Assembly (NCBI GenBank): GCA_019359215.1
Contig: JAHHHS010000044.1
Coordinates: 1-57,362, forward strand
From: Nostoc indistinguendum CM1-VF10
Lineage (GTDB): Bacteria > Cyanobacteriota > Cyanobacteriia > Cyanobacteriales > Nostocaceae
Direction: 5' to 3'
Length of the DNA: 57,362 nucleotides
Shown: positions 37,057 through 46,034 of the stretch, one piece after another
Position numbering within the stretch: the stretch's first letter is position 1
How the letters are laid out: every line of letters begins with the position of its first letter
The notes under the pieces: generated by a model
Databases searched by the model: none
Told to the model about the DNA's origin: nothing
Seen by the model: the letters and a program-made list of their open reading frames with translations, nothing else
Position numbers and translations under genes: made by a program

Positions 37057-37495
37057 ATTATACTTTACAAAAAAGATGACTTATGTATAAACGGAAAAAT
37101 CAGGATTTATCGTTTAGTTTATTTGAGACTGTTAAGGAAGCTGCGAAAAATAAATCATTTACTATTTGGTCTAATTATTGGATACTATTCTTTGGAGATA
37201 CCTAAATATAACCACTAAAGCATCCATCGATAGCAGCTAACGAAAATTAGTAAAAGGATGTTTTAAGTAATTTTTCTTTTTCCCACTTTCCTAAATTTAT
37301 CGCTCATACTCTTGACAAAATCATGATCTTATCGAATGAAACAGCCCTGCCTTAGTCTCCAGGGACGTTTCATTCGAGTAAGTAAAAATTTTATCAAAAT
37401 AGTAGATTTTGCGAGTTTTAAAACATCCTCTCATAAGTCCGAAACTGAGTCTCGAAAAAATCTAGATTGTTTTTCAAATAAAGGATTTCAACAAA
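37057..37495. other. Spacer before the CylK-like gene
   Basis: No gene. It contains the long hairpin 37332-37377 and an A-rich stretch with AAAGGA before the next ATG. A separate promoter for the CylK-like gene is plausible. Confidence 0.5.
37332..37377. promoter_or_regulatory. Long two-part hairpin upstream of CylK-like gene
   Basis: TCGAATGAAAC (37332-37342) pairs perfectly with GTTTCATTCGA (37367-37377), and inside it CCCTG (37345-37349) pairs with CAGGG (37360-37364). No T-run follows, so it is more likely an operator, attenuator or RNA element than a simple terminator. Confidence 0.55.
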
Positions 37496-39685
37496 ATGGC
37501 TGATGAAAAATTAGCAATCTCATTATTGACACCTGCCAGCGATATAGTCCTTGGAGGGGGTACAAATGATTCTGAAGCCCTTTTTGGTCGTGCCGGAAAC
37601 GATACCATTTATCCTGACAATCCGATTGCAAGCGTTACTCAAGCAACAAATGTAGATTATTTGTTCGGCGATATATTTGACAACTCTGCTGAAGAGTATG
37701 AGATTATTCTGAATATTCAGAATGCTCAACAAGGTGGAAATCCATTTCTGATCCTAAATAGAAATATCCCATCTGTAGGGGCAGACAGATTTGTTCTTGG
37801 TGATACAAGTCAGCCCTACTACACTACCTCTAAGCCAGATACTCTACTAACTACAAACTTCCTTGGTTTGAACGAGTTTGCTGTCATTTATGATTTCGGT
37901 ATCAATAATGATGTCATCCAGCTAAATGGTAAATCGACAGACTATCGAATCGTAAAAATTAATGGATTACAGATTGCAGGAGTAGCACAACCTCTTTCTG
38001 GAGAAGCGATATTTTCACTACAACAGGGAGCACCTGACCTTGTAACTTTCGTAGTTGCCAAGCCGGAAGTCAGTTTAGATTTGACATCGAATAATTTCCG
38101 GTTTGTCGGTGAAAAACCAGCAAAAAAACCAACAAAAAACAATAAAATTCAGCAATTAGGGACTACCGGAAACGATCTCAGTCTTGCTACGGGTGCAGAT
38201 GCTGCTGGCAATGTTTATATATCAGGAACTACCACCGGGCCATTGTTTGGAACAAATCTTGGTTTTGGAGATGCTTGGCTAGCAAAATATGACAGCAATG
38301 GCAACCAGGTTTGGGGTAGGCAGTTTGGCTCTTCTGGTGATGAGTCTAACTTTGCGATGGTTACAGACAAGGATGGTAACTCCTACATGGCAGGTGGCAC
38401 GTCGGGTAACTTGTTTGGAACCAAGCAAACAGAAACTGATGTTTGGGTGGCTAAATATGACACCAATGGCAACCAGGTTTGGGGTAGGCAGTTTACTGCT
38501 GGTGGCTTTAGTAGTGGAGCCTTTGCTATTGATCTAGATCCAACAGGAAATGTCTACTTATCAGGAATAGAAATTAACAACAATGATAGAACAGACATTT
38601 TCAATTTTGCCGTTCAGGATAATTCCTGGGTGTCTAAGTTTGACACCAATGGCAACCAGCAGTGGCTTACCCTGATTAAAGATCCTTCAGCCACCTTTCC
38701 TTTTGATATAACTCCCTTTTTTGACGAATGTTACGACCTTGCCGTTGATAAGGATAGCAACAGCATAGCTGTAGGCTGGACTCAGGGCTTACTCAGAGAG
38801 TCAGACCCATCACGACAACTTTTGAAGTACGATGCTTGGGTGTCAAAAGTCAATACCGCAGGGGAAATACAGTGGGTTCAACAGCTTGGAAGTACAAATC
38901 AGGGACTTGATTTTGCTTGGGGTGCTGATACTGACAGCAAGGGCAATATTTATGTTACAGGATGGACTACAGGGGATATTGGCACAACGGTAGGAAAAAA
39001 GGGAATTGGGGGTCGTGATATTTGGATTAGCAAACTTAACCCAGATGGCTCTCAAGTGTGGGCTAAACAGTTTGGTTCTCCAAATGATGATGGCATGTAC
39101 TTGTCAGATATGCAGATCGATGAAAATGACAACATCTTTATTATCGGAGAATCTAATGGGAAGTTAGGAAAAGGCCAAAAAGATGAATCTTATAATGCCT
39201 GGGTGGCGAAGTTCGACACTGATGGCAATAACAACTGGATTCAACAATTTGGAAGCAAAAATAATCTTGACTACGCTATAGGTGTTACTAATGATACCAA
39301 GGGTAGTCTTTTCGTGACTGGAGCTACTGATAGCTTATTAGGGAACAGTGGTGGCGTTAATACCTCGGCTCTGGACGGTTGGTTGGCTAAACTTGACGTC
39401 AAGGACGGAAAACTGCAAAAATTTATCGGCGGTTCAGATGTCATCAGTATTGCCGCTCCTGAATCAATTCCCACCATTGATATTACTAACGAACTTGTAA
39501 CTAGCGAAAGGCTGCCTCAAGGCGATAACCGCATTAACCCTGCTGAGGGAATCGTTACTAGCGGCAGTGCATTTAACTATGGACAGATCGTTTCTAGTCT
39601 TGGCGGCATATTTAACTCTCAGTCTGAAGGTTCTTTTCCTTCAGCTTTGGCTGAGGCAGTTAATAATGGCACTATAGTGGTTTGA
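37496..39685 (+). CDS. CylK/BrtB-like protein: Ca-binding N-terminus plus seven-bladed beta-propeller
   Basis: A 729-residue protein. Residues about 15-205 form the N-terminal domain with RTX-like GGGTNDSEALFGRAGNDTIYP pieces and ADRFVLGD (Arg98). Residues about 218-645 contain seven repeats of about 60 residues built on GNxYxxGxTxG, D(A/I)W-x-(A/S)K and NGNxxWxxQFG, that is, seven propeller blades. The tail 646-729 is low in motifs. This architecture is that of CylK and BrtB, which replace the chlorine of CylC-made alkyl chlorides (C-C bond to an aromatic ring in CylK, C-O bond to a carboxylate in BrtB). CylK Arg105 and Tyr473 are active-site residues as I recall; Arg98 is the obvious counterpart of the first. 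An SBBP-repeat surface protein is the alternative, less likely given the cluster. Confidence 0.75.
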   Translation: MADEKLAISLLTPASDIVLGGGTNDSEALFGRAGNDTIYPDNPIASVTQATNVDYLFGDIFDNSAEEYEIILNIQNAQQGGNPFLILNRNIPSVGADRFVLGDTSQPYYTTSKPDTLLTTNFLGLNEFAVIYDFGINNDVIQLNGKSTDYRIVKINGLQIAGVAQPLSGEAIFSLQQGAPDLVTFVVAKPEVSLDLTSNNFRFVGEKPAKKPTKNNKIQQLGTTGNDLSLATGADAAGNVYISGTTTGPLFGTNLGFGDAWLAKYDSNGNQVWGRQFGSSGDESNFAMVTDKDGNSYMAGGTSGNLFGTKQTETDVWVAKYDTNGNQVWGRQFTAGGFSSGAFAIDLDPTGNVYLSGIEINNNDRTDIFNFAVQDNSWVSKFDTNGNQQWLTLIKDPSATFPFDITPFFDECYDLAVDKDSNSIAVGWTQGLLRESDPSRQLLKYDAWVSKVNTAGEIQWVQQLGSTNQGLDFAWGADTDSKGNIYVTGWTTGDIGTTVGKKGIGGRDIWISKLNPDGSQVWAKQFGSPNDDGMYLSDMQIDENDNIFIIGESNGKLGKGQKDESYNAWVAKFDTDGNNNWIQQFGSKNNLDYAIGVTNDTKGSLFVTGATDSLLGNSGGVNTSALDGWLAKLDVKDGKLQKFIGGSDVISIAAPESIPTIDITNELVTSERLPQGDNRINPAEGIVTSGSAFNYGQIVSSLGGIFNSQSEGSFPSALAEAVNNGTIVV

Positions 39686-40187
39686 AATGATTAGGACTTA
39701 CGTACTGACAGATTAGAGCTAATTTATAAACTAGAGTAAAGTCCTTGATTCGTAAGGCTTTCAGTAATTTGAGCCAATCAAGCGTTTATCTAGAAAGGCA
39801 GAGGGCAGGAGGCAGAAGGCAGAAGGAAATTCTGACTCCTGCACTCTGCCCATGACCGGGAGAGGAGAATTACCAAACAATAACCCTCTTTTCTCCCCTG
39901 CTTTTGCGTTGAAAGGCGTACTTGGCGTAATCACCAACTTGTTTAAGAAACTTAAACGTTAGTAAACTAATTTCAGATCAACAAAACTATTAATCAGGAC
40001 GATAATAGCTGCTGTTAGTAGCAACATCCTTCAAAAGGAATACTCATTGTTAAATATAATTGTGAGTTAGGACACAAAGTTTTAGCAAGAAGATATAAGC
40101 TGGGCTAACCTCCTTTTATGGCTTTATTTAGTAAGAATAAAATTAGATAAGACTTGCTTAGAATAGTTCGCACATCGTGTTGAAAGC
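39686..40187. other. Gene-free spacer after the cluster
   Basis: Begins with GGACTTACGTACTGACA at 39694, a single diverged end of the MITE family seen at 2301 and 53742, then purine-rich GGCAGAGGGCAGGAGGCAG low-complexity repeats around 39797. No gene is visible. Confidence 0.45.
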
Positions 40188-40457
40188 TTAAATTTCTTTA
40201 TCTCCACCAATAGCCAGTTCCTTCTTGCTATGTTTCAACTGTTTCCAAAGCATCCTTATTTGCTGGTAAGCTTCTTCTGGAGAAAGCTTTCCGCCTGTTT
40301 CTAGGCAAGTGATGTAACTAATTTTTTGGGCAAATTCTTGGAGGTTGGCATTAAATGCCAAAGTCTCTGGCTGGAATTTACCATAGTATCGGCTACGAGG
40401 GTAAAGAAAGCTATCTTTGTCTTGCGAGTTATCTTGTGTCATTAGTTTGTTGCTCAC
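40188..40457 (-). CDS. DUF7219 family small protein
   Basis: An 89-residue soluble protein that I recognise as the cyanobacterial DUF7219 type from FLYPRSRYYGKFQPETLAFNANLQEFAQKISYI and SPEEAYQQIRMLWKQLKHSKKEL. Function is unknown. An internal ATG at codon 6 (MTQDNSQDK) is a plausible alternative start. It is isolated, facing away from the polyferredoxin gene further right. Confidence 0.7.
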   Translation of the reverse strand: MSNKLMTQDNSQDKDSFLYPRSRYYGKFQPETLAFNANLQEFAQKISYITCLETGGKLSPEEAYQQIRMLWKQLKHSKKELAIGGDKEI

Positions 40458-40937
40458 AATTTTTATTAAAAGTTTTAAACTTGATTTTTCTACGTGTAAT
40501 TACAGATTATAAAATCCAAATTCCAGAAGAAGTTAATATTATAATTAGAAATATACTTATACGGCTACTGTAAGAAGATAGAAATAACTCATCCAGTTCA
40601 TAAAAAGTTAACTGTCTAAGCTTCTTACTTAATAATGATCGCGTATGCTTTTCTTGCTTTGGCTAATGCGCTTTTTGATTCACCTGTAACCAAATTTCTA
40701 AACTTACAAGGCGTCTGGTAAAATACAGCAGATCGCCTGCTTTAAAACTGCTTTTTCTTCCACTCCAAAAAGGAGAATACTAACGGGTTCATTGGCTGGT
40801 GCTGTAATAGCGGGTACGAACACCGATGCGATCGCAAACTCGGTTATATCATGTCCGCATTCCTTAGTTACAATTCTCACGGTCATTGCACCCCACCCCC
40901 AACCCCTCCCCGCAAGCGAGGAGGGGATTTGTGAAGC
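40458..40937. other. Spacer with GC-rich hairpin and possible coding debris
   Basis: CCCCTCC-C-CGC (903-913 of the 40k range) pairs with GCG-A-GGAGGGG (40916-40926), a hairpin just after the stop of the leftward 849-residue gene and a possible terminator. Short minus-strand segments (around 40630-40886) look faintly coding in different frames, as in a decayed gene, but none is reliable. Confidence 0.4.
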
Positions 40938-43487
40938 TCAAAACACAATAATCGCCCACATACTAACTCCCAACCCGATCGCTGCTAGGTGTTGCCAAAG
41001 GAGCGATAGCTTCGCTAACCCCTTCGGTGTATGCAGTGGTTGCTTTGCAATTTTATGCGTTAATAATATAGTCAGTAATACTGAGAAAATTATCGTTGTA
41101 CCTTGCAAAAAGGCAATCACAGCCGGGTGAGCCACCAATATTGGCAATTGTTCACCACTCAAGCCAAGAGTAGCAAAGATTACAGGTAAAATCTGCCCAC
41201 CTTCGCCTAAGCCCAAACGCAGATAGTGAGCCAAGTTTCCCCCTAACACCAATGGTAGGTAGCCATAGGCAAGTTCTACAAATGAGCGAGACTTACGGTT
41301 AAAGTTGAACAGTTGCAGTAAGCCATAAGCCGCAAAGGTAAAAATCGCTGGGATAATTAACACTAGCAGCGATAATCCCAAATGCTGCCAAAACTGAGTT
41401 AAATCCAGTTCTAGCCCCAACCAAGATTGCAATTCTGGCAAGCGATGCAGATATATCCCACCCAACAGCAAAAACAATAATGCTACTTCATAGGTGCGGG
41501 GTACATGAGTTGTCCATAGTTCAATACCAGGGGGACGCAAGTTGAATTCGACGGAACGATGGGGACAGGCTTTAAGGCAAGTCATGCATAGTACACAATC
41601 TCTGTTATCTTCTAACTGCGCTGGGTGCGAGTATAAAGGACATCCATTAGTTTCCATCCCTTCGCCCTTTTGCGGCCCACCCTTATAACACTGATAGGTG
41701 GTGCAACTGGCAGAACAAATCCCTTGCTGGGCGCGGAGTTCCGTCATTGAGAGTTTGGCAAATAAACCATTCATCCCGCCGATGGGACAGAGATATCTGC
41801 ACCAAAATCGCCGCTCAAAAATCGCAGAGAAAATCATCGCCCCAGCAGTAATTAACAGTAGCAAACAAGCGCTGAGGTAGGCAGTATTTTCTAAATGCCA
41901 GAGTTCTTCCCATAAGAAAATTAGGGAGAACAAACCAAACATGAACCATCCGCCCCATTTTTCAGCTTGCTGTCTAGGCCAGCGCTTGAGTTGTCGAGGC
42001 CACAGCCAGAGAGATAACTTTTGGGTAATTTCCCCGTAAATCATGAAGGGACAAACAGAACACCAGATACGTCCCAAAAAGGGAAAGAGAAATAAGAATA
42101 AGGGCCACCACCAAGCCCAAAATAAATTTAATACGAAGTTGCGATCGCGGGTTTGTGGCCCAATAAATAATATTGCAACGATGATGGCAAAAGCCGTTGC
42201 AGTAAAACCATAGTTAATGCGATCCGGCCACCAGGGACTACGCAAAAACCGCCGCAAACCAGGATACGCATTTAACAGATTCACCCGAAACCGTTTTTTC
42301 TTCGTTTCGGCTGGCCAGAAAATTTCTTCTGTTAATTCATTAGCACCTTCCGCTTGCACGATCGCTCTTTCTACCAGATTTTTTAATTCCTTAAGATTGC
42401 CAGGAAAATCATAAGACTGTAAGCGACGTAAAGCTTCTGGGGTGATGCGCGGTTTCGGAATGCCTCTAGCCCGAATGTAAAGACTAGTGTAATATTCTAC
42501 CTGTGCCTGAATATCAGCTTTCCGCACCCGTAGCGGTGGGACTTTAATAATGTGACCGATACAGCGTTCAATTGTCGGCTGAGTTTTTTCTGAAACAATC
42601 AAAATTCTGGCTTTACTGGGACGAGGTTCAGGTGCTAATTCTCCAGAACGGCTGACGGGGGTATATGTGCCAGTTTTGAGCAACTGCGTCACAGAAGGTA
42701 ATAATTCTTCGGGCAATTCTTGGATGTTGTTGAGAACTAAAGTACCTTCTCCCAACCACTCCAACAATCCTGGTTTGCCGCCGGCGCGACCAAATAAATC
42801 TGCACCGCTAGTTTGCAGAATACCGCAATTTACTTTAATAATTGGTTCTCGCCGTTTTGGAGAACCAAAGTGGATGAGGGCTGCTATATTGTCTTTTTCT
42901 AACCCTGGTTCTCCAAAAATATCCACAGATTTACGGTCAGCCGCCGCTTCTCGAATTTGCTCACGTAGCCTTACAGCATAGCGACTTGTACCGACAATTC
43001 CGCGTTGGGCTTTGGTAACTAAATATGGTCGCAAAGCTACGGAACGTTCTTGTTCATAGCCAAGTGCAGATGTTGCCTGAGCTAATTCTTGAGCCAATTG
43101 ACGCGAAAAAGCCTGAGCAATTTCGGGGTATTGAGTGGCTAATTCACGAAATTTATCACCGGGTACAACCCACAAATGACATTCAGTTACTGTAGTAATT
43201 GTGAATGGAGTTAATTCATCCAACAGCAATTCTTTGAGTTCAATCACTGCACCGGGGAGAAATCCACAAGCGAAGGCTGGGTTAGTTTTATTGGTGCTGT
43301 TGCTTTCGAGTTGACCTTCTTGGAGAATATAAAGGGCTTCTGGAGGAGTGCCTTCGCTAACTAAATCAGTTTTGGCACTCACCACTTGTTCTTCAATTAC
43401 TTGAGCGATCGCATTTAACACCTCATGTGAGAGAATTCCTAAAGTACTGCGTTCTTGTAGCCATGTAACCATTTCTGGAGATGTCAT
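40938..43487 (-). CDS. cNMP domain / inactive AAA+ / polyferredoxin membrane fusion
   Basis: An 849-residue fusion. Residues 10-140 form a cyclic-nucleotide-binding-like barrel. Residues about 160-395 resemble the sigma-54 activator AAA+ domain, but Walker A reads GEPGLEKD, the Walker B acidic pair is replaced (TLVLNNI) and the GAFTGA loop is deleted (LFGRAGGKPG then GLLEWLGEG), so neither ATP hydrolysis nor sigma-54 contact is expected. From about 430 it becomes a NapH/NosR-like electron-transfer membrane protein with CSVCPF, CRYLCPIGG, CSASCTTYQC and CVLCMTCLKACPHR 4Fe-4S cysteines and several helices. It is probably a membrane quinol/ferredoxin redox unit with a sensory cytoplasmic head. 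The electron partner is unknown. Confidence 0.85.
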   Translation of the reverse strand: MTSPEMVTWLQERSTLGILSHEVLNAIAQVIEEQVVSAKTDLVSEGTPPEALYILQEGQLESNSTNKTNPAFACGFLPGAVIELKELLLDELTPFTITTVTECHLWVVPGDKFRELATQYPEIAQAFSRQLAQELAQATSALGYEQERSVALRPYLVTKAQRGIVGTSRYAVRLREQIREAAADRKSVDIFGEPGLEKDNIAALIHFGSPKRREPIIKVNCGILQTSGADLFGRAGGKPGLLEWLGEGTLVLNNIQELPEELLPSVTQLLKTGTYTPVSRSGELAPEPRPSKARILIVSEKTQPTIERCIGHIIKVPPLRVRKADIQAQVEYYTSLYIRARGIPKPRITPEALRRLQSYDFPGNLKELKNLVERAIVQAEGANELTEEIFWPAETKKKRFRVNLLNAYPGLRRFLRSPWWPDRINYGFTATAFAIIVAILFIGPQTRDRNFVLNLFWAWWWPLFLFLFPFLGRIWCSVCPFMIYGEITQKLSLWLWPRQLKRWPRQQAEKWGGWFMFGLFSLIFLWEELWHLENTAYLSACLLLLITAGAMIFSAIFERRFWCRYLCPIGGMNGLFAKLSMTELRAQQGICSASCTTYQCYKGGPQKGEGMETNGCPLYSHPAQLEDNRDCVLCMTCLKACPHRSVEFNLRPPGIELWTTHVPRTYEVALLFLLLGGIYLHRLPELQSWLGLELDLTQFWQHLGLSLLVLIIPAIFTFAAYGLLQLFNFNRKSRSFVELAYGYLPLVLGGNLAHYLRLGLGEGGQILPVIFATLGLSGEQLPILVAHPAVIAFLQGTTIIFSVLLTILLTHKIAKQPLHTPKGLAKLSLLWQHLAAIGLGVSMWAIIVF

Positions 43488-43674
43488 ATTAATTTCTCCG
43501 TATAGGCTGCTGTATAAAACGAATTATCCCTTGAAAACTAGGTCAAAATATCTGTATCTAGCGATCGATGCGTAACAATACAGAATTGGTATCAGTAAAG
43601 TTGTGAGTAGTTATTGAAAAAGAGGCAAGGGAGCAAAGAGAAAAGGGGAGAATGCTTTTCCCCCTGCCTCTTCG

Positions 43675-44373
43675 TTAAATGTCTGGTTCTTGCAGCCATC
43701 GCGCGACCATACCCGCTAAAACTCCACCTAAAATTGGAAACACGATGAAAATCCAAAGGTCAGCCAATGCCCAATCACGAGTAAAGACAGCTGTGGCTAG
43801 CGATCGCACCGGATTGACGCTGGCATTTGTCACCGGAATCAGGATAAGATGCGCCAAGGTAAGCCCTAAACCTATGGGGATGGGTGCAGACTGCTTGAGG
43901 GCAGGAGAAGATGTGACGCTCAAGATCAGCAGCACAAAGCCACAGGTAACAATGAGTTCGGCTAATGCACAAGCCCACCAGCTATAGTTACCAGGGGAGT
44001 GAATTCCCACCCCATTAGAACCAAAGTCGGCTGTTGTAAACCCAGGCTTGCCCATGCAAATCAAAAATAGGATAGTAGTTCCCCAAATTCCGCCGAGAAC
44101 TTGACTTCCTATATATGGCAAAACGTCTCGGAAAGAAAATTGCTTGGCTACCCAAAAACCAATTGTGACGGCGGGGTTAATGTGACATCCACTGATCGAC
44201 CCAAAAGTATAGGCAGCAGTCAACAAACTTAAGCCAAAAGCGATCGCCACCCCAGTAACTCCAACCCAAGGGACTGTACCAGAAATAACCGCAGTACCCA
44301 CGCCCATTAGAACCAACCAAGCTGTACCTAGAGCTTCTGCAAAACATCGTTTGGCTAACGAGTAACGATTCAT
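43675..44373 (-). CDS. aqpZ: Aquaporin Z-type water channel
   Basis: A 232-residue six-helix MIP-family channel. The first half has SGCHINPAVTIGFW (NPA motif); the second has LAHLILIPVTNASVNPVRSLA, where the canonical NPA is NPV. The aromatic/arginine filter positions typical of AqpZ (His in LAHL, Arg in NPVRS) are kept, so water selectivity is expected. The Ala-to-Val change in the second NPA is unusual. It stands 187 bp downstream of the polyferredoxin fusion, which is read in the same direction. Confidence 0.9.
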   Translation of the reverse strand: MNRYSLAKRCFAEALGTAWLVLMGVGTAVISGTVPWVGVTGVAIAFGLSLLTAAYTFGSISGCHINPAVTIGFWVAKQFSFRDVLPYIGSQVLGGIWGTTILFLICMGKPGFTTADFGSNGVGIHSPGNYSWWACALAELIVTCGFVLLILSVTSSPALKQSAPIPIGLGLTLAHLILIPVTNASVNPVRSLATAVFTRDWALADLWIFIVFPILGGVLAGMVARWLQEPDI

Positions 44374-44608
44374 GAGAAATGCTATAACTGGCTATACGTA
44401 ATTGATACTTGTACACATTAGCCGAATAACACTAAGATAAATACTCGCTTCTTGATTATTAAGTATAAAACGTAACGATATACTGTTGGTTGCCTGATTG
44501 AAAAACTTGAGCAGAAATTAAATTTATCCAATTGAAAACTGCTGTAACTTGTCATGACTCATGTGCAGCTATTGCATATTAATATTGGGGAATTGATCGG
44601 GAGAAATT

Positions 44609-45244
44609 ATGGCACTATATCTAGACTCAGCGATCGCATCTGAAGCTGAAGTTGTTAAGCTTTGGGGATGGGTGAAAGGCATTACCACAAATCCCACGCT
44701 GTTGTCTCAAAGCGATACCCCACCAGAAACCACGCTCAAAAAATTGGTTGCCTTGACAAATGGCCCCTTATACTATCAACTCGTGGCAGCTGATAAAGCC
44801 GGGATGCTAGCTGAAGGTAGAAAAGCTTTCGAGATTATCGGTTCACAAACAATTTTAAAGATTCCGGCAACACCGTTAGGTTTTGAAGTGGTGGCGAGTC
44901 TATCACCAGAAATTACCTGTTCGGTGACAGCAATTTACAGTGCAGCACAGGCAGCAGTAGCACGGGAAGCGGGAGCTAAAATTGCCATAGCTTATGTAAA
45001 TCGAGCTACGCGGTTGTTAGGTGATGGTATTGCTTTGGTGCGAGATATGGCTAGTGTACTCAAAGGCAGTGATACTGAAATCTTGGCAGCTAGTATCAAA
45101 TCTCCCGAAGAAGCAGCCGCTTCATTGCAAGCTGGGGCGGATCATTTGACTTTACCATTGGCAATGTTGCAAGCGATCGCAACTCACGAATTCTCACAGA
45201 AAACTGTTGAAGAATTCGCTAAAGGAGGCATTGGCTTAAGATAA
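44609..45244 (+). CDS. Transaldolase / fructose-6-phosphate aldolase-like protein
   Basis: A 211-residue short transaldolase of the FSA/TalC group. Motifs are YLDSAIASEAE, GITTNPTLLSQ (phosphate side), the Schiff-base lysine in TILKIPATPLG (about residue 87), and AGADHLTLPLAML. Enzymes of this size act either as transaldolases in the pentose phosphate pathway or as fructose-6-phosphate aldolases; the sequence alone does not decide. It is a single-gene unit divergent from aqpZ. GGGAGAAATT precedes the ATG. Confidence 0.87.
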   Translation: MALYLDSAIASEAEVVKLWGWVKGITTNPTLLSQSDTPPETTLKKLVALTNGPLYYQLVAADKAGMLAEGRKAFEIIGSQTILKIPATPLGFEVVASLSPEITCSVTAIYSAAQAAVAREAGAKIAIAYVNRATRLLGDGIALVRDMASVLKGSDTEILAASIKSPEEAAASLQAGADHLTLPLAMLQAIATHEFSQKTVEEFAKGGIGLR

Positions 45245-45263
45245 TTCGTAATTCGTAATTAAA

Positions 45264-45356
45264 ATGAGTTTGTCAGATATCCCTAATCTTTGGGTTCCCT
45301 TGGCACTTTTAGGTTTAATTATTGTCGCTGCTGTATTTTTCAGCCGTAGCAGTTGA
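45264..45356 (+). CDS. Possible 30-residue single-helix membrane peptide
   Basis: ATG at 45264 opens MSLSDIPNLWVPLALLGLIIVAAVFFSRSS, one hydrophobic helix with short ends, the shape of small thylakoid subunits. No clear ribosome site is present, and I recognise no named family. It lies 20 bp after the transaldolase stop, behind an AATTCGTAATTCGTAATTA repeat. Confidence 0.35.
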   Translation: MSLSDIPNLWVPLALLGLIIVAAVFFSRSS

Positions 45357-45393
45357 TATTTAAGCATTACAGTGAAGGTGGAGGTTCAGTTCT

Positions 45394-46032
45394 ATGTTTG
45401 CTGTTGTCACGCCCGATACAATCCATTTGCCCCCAGGCGCAGTAGTACGCCTACCCGGAAGTTGGCAAGACTATCAAGCACTCAATGAACAACTAGGCGA
45501 TCGCTCCTCTCCTCGCATTAAGTATCGAGATGGAGAAATTCTCTTGATGGCACCGCTACCAGAACATGGGCGAAAAGTAAGCGTAATTGCAGATGTAATC
45601 AAAGTTTTACTCGATCATCTGGGGCGAGAATACGAAGCATTTACCCCAATCACAATGGAACTGCCACAGGAAAGTGGTATAGAACCAGACTATTGTTTTT
45701 ATATTGAAAACTGGGAGGCAATTGCAGGTAAAAACCGCATCAATTGGGGTGTTGATCCATCACCCGATTTAGTGGTGGAGATAGACATCACCAGCTACAC
45801 CGATGTAAATGACTACCTGCCTTATAAAGTACCAGAAGTTTGGTTGTTTAGAAAGAGTCAGCTTGTGATTTACAGATTGCAAGGCGATGTCTACACTATT
45901 GAAACCAGTAGCCGCTATTTTCCTAACATCAATGTGTCAGAGATAGTAACAGAGTCTTTGAAAATTGCCTACGAGCGTAATACTAGCGCTGCTATTCGGG
46001 AATTACGGCGGAAATTGGCCAGTGAGAATTAA
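45394..46032 (+). CDS. Uma2 family endonuclease-like protein (DUF820)
   Basis: A 212-residue member of the Uma2/DUF820 group, PD-(D/E)XK-fold proteins that are highly multiplied in cyanobacteria and of unproven function. Family features are PRIKYRDGEILLMAPLPEHGRKVSVIADVI, GIEPDYCFYIENWEAI (the EPD acidic site) and PDLVVEIDITSYTD (E and D of the catalytic core), and YLPYKVPEVWLFRKSQLVIYRL. All key residues look intact. A XisI-like remnant follows directly after the stop. Confidence 0.87.
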   Translation: MFAVVTPDTIHLPPGAVVRLPGSWQDYQALNEQLGDRSSPRIKYRDGEILLMAPLPEHGRKVSVIADVIKVLLDHLGREYEAFTPITMELPQESGIEPDYCFYIENWEAIAGKNRINWGVDPSPDLVVEIDITSYTDVNDYLPYKVPEVWLFRKSQLVIYRLQGDVYTIETSSRYFPNINVSEIVTESLKIAYERNTSAAIRELRRKLASEN

Positions 46033-46034
46033 AT

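Noticed and set aside
15773..39685. Type III PKS or dialkylresorcinol synthase in the cluster
   Set aside because: No chalcone-synthase-like or DarA/DarB-like protein found on either strand; its absence is part of the main finding.
37496..39685. Simple SBBP-repeat adhesin or RTX toxin
   Set aside because: No signal peptide, exactly seven blades, N-terminal domain and cluster context match CylK/BrtB better; kept as an alternative.
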